A program made the position numbers and the translations under genes. Below are positions 11,136-21,289 of a DNA stretch of 64,000 nucleotides, one piece after another. Numbering within the stretch: the first letter of the stretch is position 1; each line of letters begins with the position of its first letter. Source of the DNA: Agapanthus africanus. Its lineage: Eukaryota > Streptophyta > Magnoliopsida > Asparagales > Amaryllidaceae. The notes beneath the pieces were generated by a model. That model did no database searches, was not told the origin of the DNA, and saw only the letters and a program-made list of their open reading frames with translations. Location of the stretch: contig CM057337.1 in the NCBI GenBank assembly GCA_030015575.1, positions 297,872,044-297,936,043 on the forward strand, written 5' to 3'.

Positions 11136-11324
11136 TTTGACATTGGAAACAAACCATAAACCGCAAATCAAGTTCAACCCGTCATTTCATGATTGAATTA
11201 AACCCTCCCGGACGACCTTTGACAAGGTCAACAAGGCCGTACGACTACCCTAATCCAATCGCATCTCATGCATAAGCAGATAAGCAGTAATCAGCTACCG
11301 CATACTACGCCTTGACAAGGTCAA
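11136..11324 (-). other. Three-hairpin block (A): two intact, one decayed
   Basis: The motif TTGACAAGGTCAA occurs at 11219-11231 and 11312-11324. The first position (11136-11149) is degraded. Flanks of the last copy can pair (CTACGC with GCG side, one wobble). The core is one base shorter than in D, E, H and J. Confidence 0.75.
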
Positions 11325-11470
11325 AAAACGCAGCACGAATACTAATTATTACTTATTTGAAATGGCGGAGGGCTACGACAGGTTTTTATCAAAACTTTTG
11401 CATAATGAACTTGATATCATTGCGAAATCTACTGATTTTGAAAAGGAGTGTTTTTTAGGCTTTTACTAGT

Positions 11471-11710
11471 TTTGCTAAAGAGGTCACTACAATTGAAGGG
11501 ATCTTGGCTCTTTCCTTATCGAATAAGGTGCAGGATATTTCACAAATACAACTATGCAAAGCAAAAACTCTAAAAAGCAATCAAAAGACAAACCGAGTGT
11601 TGTAGCATCTGCCAGTTATTGCTAAAGAGGTCACTCCGGGTAAAGGGATCTCGGCTCTTTCCTTATCGAATAAGGTGTAGGATATTTCACAAATACCACT
11701 ATGAAAAGCA
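11471..11710 (-). repeat. Paired hairpin module, two copies (A)
   Basis: Both units contain AAAGAG...CTCTTT pairing around a GATC core and the CCTTATCGAATAAGG hairpin. Equivalent pairs in E are AAAGGG...CCCTTT and CCTCGT...ATGAGG. Confidence 0.75.
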
Positions 11711-13258
11711 AGAACTAGAGCTACCCTTTTAGAAAATTAGATTGCACAACATCTTTTAGGTTTCTTTCTTTTCATTAATCTCATTAATGAAATTCCATCA
11801 TTTAAAGCTTCCTAAGCATCACAGAAAATGAAACAAAAATACAACGTACGCTTATGCCATCCGCATTCGCCACAATATCCCGTTATGCACAATTAGGTTA
11901 CTTAACTAACGGCATACCGTGAGGGGACTAGCGCGGGTGCAAAACATAAGCAACGTCTATTATATATCTTATATATAATATATAACCATTCGTCTCAGAA
12001 TCCACAGTGATCACATTACAGAATATCAGCAGCAGAAGATAATATATGAAATATTTGATATACTAGGAGTTCCATGTTTTAATTTAAGCCAGTATAAAAC
12101 AAGGATTCCATGGTCGCGATGAATAGCCAAACCCATATCCCTAGACCTTTACGAGAGCGGGAAGTAACCCTATCAATTTTAGAGTTAGGAGACCAGGTCT
12201 CGACTCCTCGAGATGGCCTCCTACTGGACCCTCGAACCTGGTTACTTATGCTCCCCACCATGGGTCTATCCTAATGCGGAAAAGTAAATAATATACAACA
12301 ATGGTGACATCATCTTCAACCCGAAAGTACCCCAATAAAGGAATATTACATACAATGAATTTTACATGAATAAAAATAAAAACTCTCATCTCACATAAAA
12401 CCCCTCGGCTATTCAAAACACGACGATCTAATATAACATATCACAGCAACACATAACATCACATGTCATCAACGTAAGTAAATATGCGTATCCCAATTAT
12501 CATTGACATATAGCAACAAAACCGGCAATACACCACATATTACACTTACGGTCGCAGAAAAGAAAATGAAAAACTACAACAATTGGAATCCGCAACTACC
12601 TTAGAATCATAAACCCAATGTATCTCATACTTTGGATTTCATGCCTAACATAATGAATTTCTTAGACATCGCATGCCTAATAATTATAAACCCCGCATTT
12701 TAGTCTCGACATTGAAAACACTTTCCAATATCAAGTCGGGCAATTCAACAAGATTCCCGACATCCATATTGAATGCTCGTCGGAAACTTTAGTAGACGAC
12801 CGCACCCCCGACGCCATCGACAAAGTGCACTTAGGCGAAACACCTGGCCATGATCACCCGAATGGATGCTTTAGGCAACAGGGTTCTCCTACAGTCACTT
12901 GGTTAGGGCTATGGGGTATGGCTATCTAGTAAGGGTACCCGGCGAGTATCCGCGTGTATTACGTAATTACGACGGACTTTTGATGCACATCAAAATTCCG
13001 TGGCGACCGATGAATTGAGACTAAGTTGCTAGATTTATAAAATTCAAACTAGTTATCATATAACTAATTATTGTGGATTCCAAATATTGTATCACAATCA
13101 CAGATAGCTAGACGATGTTAAACGTTTCGATTGAATCAACGAATTCCCAAAATTTCCCAGAGAGCTCAACACTTGAGCAGTAATAGAAGTACCCAGAACC
13201 ATACCACAGTGCCCATGGACCAGCAGCTGAAGGCCTGTCCCAAGCCTCTCAAGTGGCG

Positions 13259-13303
13259 CCGCGGAACCGCCGCCAAAACCATGTTTTAGCCGCGGTTCCG
13301 CGG
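13259..13303 (-). other. GC-rich leader hairpin (A)
   Basis: The arms CCGCGGAACCGC (13259-13270) and GCGGTTCCGCGG (13292-13303) are fully complementary. It starts 199 nt after the PBS on the element strand. See the same structure in D, E, F and H. Confidence 0.85.
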
Positions 13304-13490
13304 TCACTTAGACGAGTTAGGGACTCGTTCTTCAGGTGGGTCCATAGAATTACTTGCATGTTTTTTAGAGTATTTTTAACATGAAAAGTTCAAACTTTTG
13401 AAAATTTTCTGGAGAGGGGTCCAAAATTGGGATTTCGAGGTTCGATCGGACTTCTAGATTCGTCTAGACATCGTCTAAAGCTCTAGTTAG

Positions 13491-13502
13491 GCTCTAATAC
13501 CA
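13491..13502 (-). other. Primer-binding site of A
   Basis: The minus strand reads TGGTATTAGAGC next to the 5' LTR end, one change from the plant initiator tRNA-Met complement. Confidence 0.88.
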
Positions 13503-13503
13503 C

Positions 13504-14274
13504 TGTAGGGTTGCGTGGGACAACAACAAGGTTTCGGGAGGTATCGTCCATGCCATTTTGAAAATTTTGCCACGCTAAGCAATCCTAACCCAAGAATCTT
13601 TACTAGAGATTTAGACAAAACGAAGTGTAAACAACTTTACAACTATGTGAAGTAGGAATACAACCTTTGTAGACCGGTCCTTCACTTCAATAGCTCCATG
13701 TAGTAGTCTTTTTCGTTCCAAATAGTGATCTCCCAGACTCTAGCATGGCTTCACAAGAAGAATAGAACGAGCTTGCACGAAGTCTTCGAGGCCGAAGATG
13801 ATCTACGTCGAGGAGACACTAACCCAAGGTACCCTCTTCACTAATGTGGGATTAGTGAAGCTAACACCCTATACTAAAGTGCTAATCTAGTAGAGGATGA
13901 TGAAGTAGGATTTTTGCTCACTTTAGAATTAATTTTCTCACTCTCTTTCTTCTTCTCTCAAAAAACTAGAGAGCTTTTCTTGAGCTTGAAGAAGATGAAG
14001 AAAAAATAAATGAGAGAGTGAATGGCAACCATGGATGAGAAAATAACTAATATCTCTCATGTAGAGACTTGACCATGAGTTTAGATAATGGTTGGGTTAA
14101 CAAATATCTAGTATAAGACAAAACTATTGGACTAGTCAATAGATCTCCAAGCTTCTACAAGCTTCATGCCATGTGACCATTATCCAACTAATAATTGATT
14201 TACACTAAATAAATAAACCCTTCATTATCATTATCATAGTGTAAGTCTCATACACCCATGTCGCATGTATCATC
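13504..14274 (-). repeat. 5' LTR of A, segment 1
   Basis: This starts TGTAGGG next to the PBS and is colinear with 5140-5900. It breaks at TCATC (14270-14274), the target duplication of solo LTR C. The remaining segments are 16455-16653 and 26853-28148. Confidence 0.92.
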
Positions 14275-16454
14275 TGTTAGTTTTATGTATGCCCTAGAGG
14301 CCATTACTGTACATACGATGTATATTGTAGTGGATGCTAGGACATATAAAGGGAGGACTTTCTTGCTCTACATGATAGTATGCTATCTGGTTGTATTTTA
14401 TCTTAACATGTACTCTGATTGTCTCTATGTTACATGTTGATAAAGCCCTTAGGATATGTACTCGACTACTGGGACTATGATGAGATCATACTAGTGGGGC
14501 CATAGTAGTTGACGAGTAAATCCTATAACTGTTCCTAGTCGAGGGTGTATCGAGACAGGGCATCAATACACCAGAGTAGACTAGCGTATATGCATCTTGA
14601 CCCATATGATGGGCGATGGATGATCCCATATCCATCGGTGTTTGACATCAAGGATGGTGTATGGGTGCTCAGTAGAGACTGGGTACACTGGACGGACTCG
14701 CCCAAAGCTCCCAGATGGTATTATACCTTACGTCAGATGGCAGTTCTCTGGTGACACTGGTACAGGTTAGTCTGTAGACACGAGATCATCATAGAGTCTT
14801 GTGTGATTCCTACTGTGCTTTGATTTCCATCATACCACGTCCAAGAGGGCGTGCAAAAAGGTGGCTTTTGGGTACAGTCCCGAATCACATGGAGGCAATG
14901 AGCGATAGGAGGGGATTCGTCTCTCCCGGTATAGGGAGTTGATGTTGTGCTGTGTTCGATTGGCTATAACCGGAAATCCCTGGCCAGGGTTGCTGAGATT
15001 TACTGGTAAGTGTTATCAGTAGTTTTTCGAACTGTTATAGACCTCATATCGACACGACTTATCGAGCTTTTGGGGTCTGACGTTTACCACCCCTAGGCCA
15101 GATATGCGACATATCAGACGACGAGACCGGACTGTACGGGAGTGTTACCGATTGGATTCATAGGAGAATGTACAGGCTTGCTTCTTGATCTTCTGAGCGC
15201 TCAATACCTGGGTAGCTGTTACGTTTAGCTGACCGCTTGCAGCTTATGGGTGTTTGATATGATCATCACCTACTGCCGGCGTGTTGACGATTCTTTAGAG
15301 TCCTACACAGAGGTTTCTTGGCTCAGGCAAAACGGAGTAGGGGCACATATGTGATATGTGCGGGACAGAGGATAATGCGATATGAGATACCGTATTCTAT
15401 TCTCGCGATATATGATATCAGCCGGGCCATCGGATCAAGTGTTGATTCGATGAATCGGTACGGATAAATATTAGTCGGTTATATGCGATATAGCCGGATT
15501 TTCGGATCAAGTGTTGATTCGATAATTTAATGTATAATAATATATATGATATATTAAATTACATTAACTAATATTAGCTCACTAAAAGATTCTTTTTCTC
15601 ACTCGGGATAATACATTGATATATATGCGATATATGTTAATTGTATTATTTTCTATTGTTACAAAATATATTGTATATGTGATATATAATATTGTAACAT
15701 GTTAGGGTTACAAATTTAACTATGGTTTAGGGTTTAAACTTGGTTAGGGTTTGGATTTGGGTTAGCTTTTGCATGAAGCTTCCATGAAGCTTCATGAAGC
15801 TTTGACTTTGTGTTTTGCTTGATATTTTGTGAAGATATTATGTTAACCCAATCCAAACCATTAACTTTAGTTAATTCTCTACAAGGGTTAACTCCTTCAT
15901 GCTTAACCTTTGGTTAGATTTGTAACCACTACAATAATTCATTGTTCATCACAAAAGGATTTTATCATCTTCTTCCTTCTTCTTCTTTGCTTGCAAAGCT
16001 TTCTAGTTTTGATCTTTGTGATGAAAATGAGTGAGAAAAAGATTATAAATGAGTGCAAAAATCCTACTTCATCATCCTAATCTATCCTTGCCATTTAGAT
16101 GATTGTGTTCACTTCATATTATGATTTTTAGCTTGTGTTATCGAAACTTCAAGGTAGATCATCTTTGTATCAAAGATCGGAAGCAAGACTGCATCTTTCT
16201 CTTCGTGGAACCTCTCGAGAGTCCAGAACACGATGATCGCAGCGAAAGGACCTCAACACGGAGCTTAAGAAGTGAAGGACCGGATCTACAAAGGTTGTAC
16301 TCTCTCTTACTTAGTGTTAATGTGTTTAACATGTTAGTTTTCGCCTAAACCCTAGTTTAAAGATCCGGCTTTGGGTTGTTCGGCATGGCTAATTTTTTAA
16401 TTGGGCATGGTTGATGCCTCATGGACCATTGTGCACGTGCCTAGCATCCCTACA
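14275..16454 (+). mobile_element. Solo LTR C (family 1)
   Basis: A single 2180-bp LTR with TGTTAG...CCTACA ends, flanked by TCATC at 14270-14274 and 16455-16459. It has no PBS, internal region or PPT, so it is best read as the product of unequal recombination between the two LTRs of a former full element. It is plus strand, opposite to its host A. It contains the conserved U3 19-mer (14371-14391), the ACTGGTAAGTGTTATCAGT hairpin (about 15002-15020) and GCTTCATGAAGC repeats near 15776-15800. Confidence 0.93.
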
Positions 16455-16653
16455 TCATCAACCATGACACATAAATAAAACACAATTAATATATATCTCA
16501 TATATATTAAGTGTGCACTTGTGAAAATAGAAATGCTTATGTGATATAATATTAGTTAATGTAAATTAATATATCAAATATATATTTATACATCAAATCA
16601 TTAAATCAACTCTTGATTTAATAATCCAGCTATATCTCGTATGACCGACTAAT
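16455..16653 (-). repeat. 5' LTR of A, segment 2
   Basis: A 199-bp segment between C and D, colinear with about 5897-6104. It begins with the TSD of C (TCATC) and ends with the TSD of D (CTAAT, 16649-16653). Confidence 0.92.
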
Positions 16654-17740
16654 TGTTGGAGATAGTGCCCTCAGAGTCAATTATTAGGTCACAGGTACGT
16701 GATTGTAATGATTGAGGGAGGACCTATCCCGGTAGAACAGTCTTACTCGAGATGATAGTATGCTATCTGGTTTACCTTTATCATCGTGTACTGTTTTAGG
16801 TGACCTGACACGTCGCTATTACACGTTGATAGAGCCCCTAGGATTCTTGCTTGACCACCAGCAGTATGAGGGCGATCATATAAGTGGGAGCTGGGGGTCT
16901 ATAAGCTTATCCTTAAAAGGTCCCTAGTCGTGGGAGTTTCGAGACTGGGCATCGATACTCCATTAGTAGACTAGTGTATACAGTCGAGACCCCGACGAGG
17001 GGCGGTGGCCGGTCTCACAAGCCACTGGTGTCAGTTGGATCACCTAAGATGTATACAGGTGCTCATTGGGTTATGAGTACACCGGACAGGACTCGCCGGG
17101 AACATGCTAGTTGGTCATATACCAGACGTCAGATGGCAGTTCCCTGGTGACATGTGTGCAGGTTAGTTCATCGACCTAGGGATCGTCATTTGTCTCGTGT
17201 GAGTTCCCACTGTACTTTGATTACTACCCTACCACGGCTCAAAGGAGTCGTGCAAACAGGTTTTAGTTGGGTACAGTCCCGAGCCACATGGAGACAGTGA
17301 GCGTATCTTCAGGGGTTCGTCTCTCCCGGTATTGGGGGTGAGGTCGTGCTGTGTCTAGGAGAGCCATTACACAAAGTCCTTGGCCAAGGCAAGGAGATTT
17401 ACTGGTAGGTATTCCAGTAGTATCTCAGGGTGTTCTGGGCTACACTCCGACACGACTTGTACCTCTTTTGGGGGTCTGACTTTTACCAACCCCCTAGGCC
17501 CGCCATGCGATACTCATAGACGAACGGACCGGACTGCACGGATATTGTCACTGACAGGCTCAGTAGGGTTGTCAGGCTGAGTTCACTCACAGACGTCCCT
17601 TTTAGTCAATACTTGGTAGCCCGTTACGTATTGGCTTATACCTCTGACGTGCTAGTGGTTAAATCCACAACCAAGGTGTTGATGAGTCTTTAGAGTCCCC
17701 CACATTCAGTTACTCAGCTTTCGGGCGAAAGGTTGTAGAG

Positions 17741-17896
17741 GCCGTATGGATATATGGCAAGGTCCGATCAGATACGTGCGGTATTGCACGGATCAGGATC
17801 GGACAGTTTGTACTAGTGGCCGTATGGATATATGGCAGGGTTCGATCAGATACGTGCGGTATTGCACGGATCAGGATCGAACGGATATTACTAGCC
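17741..17896 (+). repeat. Tandem 78-bp hairpin unit, two copies (D LTR)
   Basis: The units start at 17741 and 17819. Unit 1 pairs GTCCGATC (17762-17769) with GATCGGAC (17797-17804). Unit 2 pairs GTTCGATC (17840-17847) with GATCGAAC (17875-17882). Both enclose CGTGC-GGTATT-GCACG. The C-G pair of unit 1 is a T-A pair in unit 2, a compensatory difference. Copies also occur in the D 3' LTR, in J and in both H LTRs. Confidence 0.85.
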
Positions 17897-17949
17897 GGCT
17901 TTGGTTTAAGCCGGATCCTAGTATAGTACAGTGTAGATTTTGTCTCATT

Positions 17950-18136
17950 GCATTTGTATTTCGGTCGGAATACAAATGCTGGTGTGTATGCACAGTATTG
18001 GGGTTTTTCCTGTAATTTATTACGGGACCAGTTTTCTGGAGTTGCCAGTTTGCTTTCCGTTTCGGCCAATTTCCATGTTCCGTTCATTGGCCGAAGATTG
18101 GTGGAGGAGGGCTTATTTGCATTGTTGCAAATAAGC
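17950..18136 (+). other. Run of LTR stem-loops (D)
   Basis: Three hairpins: GCATTTGTATT/AATACAAATGC (17950-17979), TTCGGCCAAT/ATTGGCCGAA (18061-18095) and GCTTATTTGCA/TGCAAATAAGC (18111-18136). The matching H hairpins at 55855-55883, 55964-55998 and 56016-56039 keep pairing; the last two have different bases in the arms. Confidence 0.82.
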
Positions 18137-18890
18137 TTTTGTGGAAGGGGGTCTTTGCATGTTTCCTTGTATCATGATGGTGCACCATTCTTTTGACCTT
18201 GACTTGTATCTTCATGATGGCATGACTTTTAAGCCATCATGTTTGATGATGGTTGGTGATTGAGTGTGGATGTATTTTGTTATCATGTTCTTTCATGATT
18301 CCTTTTTTGCATTATTGTTATGGTTGCACCACTCATTCCTTGGCTCACTCTCTCTCATTCTCTCCATTCACCTCTCATGGCCGGCCAAGCTTGGAGGAGG
18401 GGTTGCCCATTTTTGTAGTGGGGATTTTTGCTCTCTTGATGTTAGAAAAATCCCCAAGTTCCTCCACATTGTTCTTGTATCATTCCTCCACCAAAAGGGT
18501 GATTCCGATAACCCCAAAAGTGAGACACAAGTTCTACTAAACATTCTACAGCAAATCTTGGGCACGTCGAGTAGCCGGCTTCGTGCCCGAGTTGCCTCGG
18601 CATTGAGGTGGGAGCCCGTAAACAAAGTAGGCGATGTGGTGCATTTCCGGCGACGAGGAGGAGGCAGGATTTTCCTTAGGAGATCGGGACCATGACGAGA
18701 AGACCGGAGGACTTGGATCGTCGGTATATCTCTAACCCATCTTCTAGTTAGCTTAGACTTGTTAATGGTTACGATCCGGGTGTTTGGTGCGCGGCGGTGC
18801 CGGTTTGCTAAGTCCGCAAAATTAAAGTTATTCACCGTTTCCGCATTCCGGCGTCGGATTGACGGCCGGGGCGCCGCCGTGCACTTACAG

Positions 18891-18902
18891 TGGTATCAGA
18901 GC
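18891..18902 (+). other. Primer-binding site of D
   Basis: TGGTATCAGAGC, an exact match to the expected initiator tRNA-Met complement, one base after the LTR end. Confidence 0.93.
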
Positions 18903-19102
18903 CTCGCCATTAACTTAGTCTAGCTTGGTTTAATGTGTTTGCAATTCGGATCGATCAAAAATCCCAAAACCCGCATTTCCTTCAGCATCAGTTTCTGTTG
19001 AAATTTTTCAGTCTCGAAAAATTTTTCAGGTTGTATAAAAGTACTGTACAGGAAGATATAAGGCCACTGGAAAAGTTCGGCAAAGTGATCTCTTAAGTGG
19101 AG

Positions 19103-19145
19103 CGCGGAACCGCGGCCAAACCCTACCTTGGGCCGCGGTTCCGCG
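19103..19145 (+). other. GC-rich leader hairpin (D)
   Basis: The arms CGCGGAACCGCGGCC (19103-19117) and GGCCGCGGTTCCGCG (19131-19145) form a perfect 15-bp stem with a 13-nt loop, starting 212 nt after the PBS start. Confidence 0.88.
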
Positions 19146-20311
19146 GCAGTTCAGAGAGATCAATGGGCCAAAGTTCTCCAGTGGGCTTCTGGGGTTAAAT
19201 TGGGGTTTTTGGAATATTAATATTAGGCCCATAATTTCTTGATCTGCTACAGTATCGCTTGGGGCCCACTTGTTAATGTTTGATCGATCGAATATTTAAA
19301 ACACATTATTTCACAGTATTTACATTATATCTGCGACCGTGAATGTCACTTGATCGGTAAATCCAGTCTAACTGCTATAGCCCGGTTAGACGGATTTGCG
19401 AACGTGACCTTCACGTTGATGTTCTATGTTTATGCTGTGATGTTGGGGATCGGTCGTGGGGGATAGCCTGGATGCAATGCTAGTTCAGTTTTGTTGTATT
19501 ATGTACATTTGATATTGCGGGGCGAGCGTCCGACATGTGGACTGCCGTCACTGCCTGTTTGTATTATTATTTTGGGGCACGACCTGGTTGCGGTCGATGT
19601 ACCCGTTGTATGTATATTTTACTTTCTGTACTAGGATTGCCCCGCGGAGGGGTGCACGGATAGCCGGGTTCTGGAGGGCAACAAGCCCGCATCTCATGGC
19701 ATTGAGACGGAGGGGGCTTCACTCTAGGATTGGCGGGCTATTCGCCGCACTCGTAGGGGGTGCAGGTTGACCCAGGAGGGGTGCCCAAGTTACCGGATTC
19801 CGTGAAGTGCCGGGTGGTCCATTCACGTCGCTGAAGGGGGCTGCCTCGCTTCAGGTTTTGGCGGGTAACTTGCCGCGCCCGTAGGGATCTAGGATTTCAT
19901 TGCACAGGCTATCCACACGACCAGGGGAACGTCGGGTTTCAGCAGTGGCTCTGTGAAACCCGGGGATCCCAGATATCTGTATTGTTTCTGTGATGCTGTA
20001 CATTTCTGTGATGTTGCATTTTATTCACCCCTTGAGCGAATATAATATATTGGTATATATATTAGTAGATGTTGTATATGTTTTACATCCGCGCTAGTCC
20101 AGTCCCCGCTCTGTCGTTAGTTAGCTAACCTAACGGGTAATGACGGGACCCAGTGGCGAATGCGGATGGCATATACGTACATCAGTATATTTTCGTTCTT
20201 TGTGGTGTGATCAATTGATGGGACTGCGTTGATTCGGATCAATGCAAGTTAAAAACAAACCTAATCTGATGTTGTTGGAACACTTTTCAAAAAGCTGTTA
20301 TTGCAAGGACG

Positions 20312-20545
20312 TTTACTTTTGTTTTGCATCGTGGTATTCATTGGAATATCCTGCTCCTCAGTCGACGAGGCAAGGGCCGAGATCCCTTCACCGGGATTGA
20401 CCCCTTGGACAAAAGTTTGCGTCAGGGCATTAACTTCACTATAGCCGATTGCTTTTGCTTTGCACCGTGGTATTCAGTTGGAATATCCTGCACCCCATTC
20501 TACGGGGAAAGAGCCGAGATCCCTTCACCGGGAGTGACCTCTTTA
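20312..20545 (+). repeat. Paired hairpin module, two copies (D)
   Basis: Both copies carry TTTTGCTTTGCA or a close form, GGAATATCCTGC and GAGATCCCTTCACCGGGA. The outer arms differ but pair in each copy: CAAGGG (20371-20376) with CCCTTG (20402-20407), and AAAGAG (20508-20513) with CTCTTT (20539-20544). Confidence 0.82.
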
Positions 20546-20682
20546 GCAACGGTTTTCGTCACTATATTTTTAAAAAGGCTATCCGTTCCTTCGACGATAT
20601 CAAGTTCATTACGTTAAAGGTTTTCGCCAGAAACCATTCGTAGCCCTCCGTCGTTTCAGACGGGTAGCACGTAGTATTCATG

Positions 20683-20883
20683 CTATGTTTGTTGACCTTC
20701 GTCAAGGCATAGTGTATGGTAGCTGCTTGTTACCTTTCTGTTGCATAGATAGATGCGTTGGTTTGGGACAGTCGTATAGCCTTGTTGACCTTCGTCAAGG
20801 GCTTGTACGGGTGGATTCAAATTAACCTGGATAATGACGGGTAGAACTTGACATGTGACTTATGATTTGTTGACCTTCGCCAA
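20683..20883 (+). other. Three-hairpin block (D)
   Basis: The motif TTGACCTTCGTCAA occurs at 20692-20705 and 20785-20798, and TTGACCTTCGCCAA at 20870-20883. Each is flanked by its own pairing arms: CTATG/CATAG, CCTTG/CAAGG and CTTATGA/TCATAAG. Confidence 0.82.
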
Positions 20884-21289
20884 GGTCATAAGAGCATGGG
20901 GCAGAAATCACATCGGGAGTTTCAAAAGTACTGAAACTTGCCAGATATGCGCATACCTTCTGGAGTGTGATAGCGTGAGCGGATTCCGTCACGTTATCAT
21001 GCAATGATAGTTGGATCCCGATTCCCACTGATGAGTTAGTTTACTCCTCGGGTAACCCCGACTAATTCTTCTTTCAGGTTTGGAGGAGAATTTGAGGTAC
21101 AGTGGGAGGTTTCCAGATTAGATAAATTGGTGACCATTCTGATCTAGGTTAGAGTGCACGCTGAGTGTTTCTTTTCTCTCTCTTTGGCAGCGACCATTGA
21201 CCCGACCCTAAGACTATGACTCAGTGACCAAGTTGACCGAACCTTCTTAACACTGGCTTTTGGATTGTCAGAGTTGCAAACCTCATTGC

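Larger units (their letters stand above)
10698..13490 (-). other. Non-coding leader of A in place of gag
   Basis: About 2.8 kb between the PBS and the pol start contain no reading frame longer than 69 codons. From the PBS outward, on the minus strand, it holds the GC-rich hairpin (13303-13259), blocks shared with E and F, an AT-rich tract (about 11960-11985), the paired hairpin module (11710-11471), the three-hairpin block (11324-11136) and a TCTCTCTCTCCAG tract at about 10709-10695, just upstream of the first ATG of pol. The order is the same in D, E, H and J. Confidence 0.85.
16654..18889 (+). repeat. 5' LTR of D
   Basis: TGTTGGAG...CTTACA, directly followed by the PBS. It carries the conserved U3 19-mer (about 16753-16772), a tandem 78-bp hairpin unit (17741-17896) and a run of hairpins near its 3' third (17950-17979, 18061-18095, 18111-18136). 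A 143-codon frame (18264-18695) and an antisense 155-codon frame recur in the 3' LTR only because the LTRs are copies. Confidence 0.94.
18903..21190 (+). other. Structured non-coding leader of D
   Basis: A 2.3-kb region with no frame above 97 codons. In order it holds the GC-rich hairpin (19103-19145), a block ending in an AT-rich tract (about 20040-20085), the GTTAG...CTAAC hairpin (about 20113-20137), the paired hairpin module (20312-20545), the three-hairpin block (20683-20883) and a pyrimidine tract ending in GGCAG at 21190 followed by CGACC. The element order matches A, E, H and J. Confidence 0.85.

Noticed and set aside
17741-17896. Hairpin units as tRNA-like or riboswitch structures
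   Set aside because: No conserved tRNA T-loop or riboswitch core could be found; only generic hairpins with covariation.
18264-18695. A 143-codon frame in the D 5' LTR, repeated at 26227-26658, with antisense 155-codon frames
   Set aside because: The duplication is due to the two LTRs. The H and J LTRs do not keep the frame, and the translation resembles nothing known. It crosses hairpins and low-complexity sequence.
18891-18902. The TGGTATCAGAGC sites as parts of tRNA genes
   Set aside because: Only the 12-nt acceptor-end complement is present, directly after an LTR; no cloverleaf follows. They are PBS sequences.
20683-20883. Regularly spaced short repeats as a CRISPR array
   Set aside because: Only three copies with long unequal spacers in a plant retrotransposon leader; no cas genes or bacterial context.
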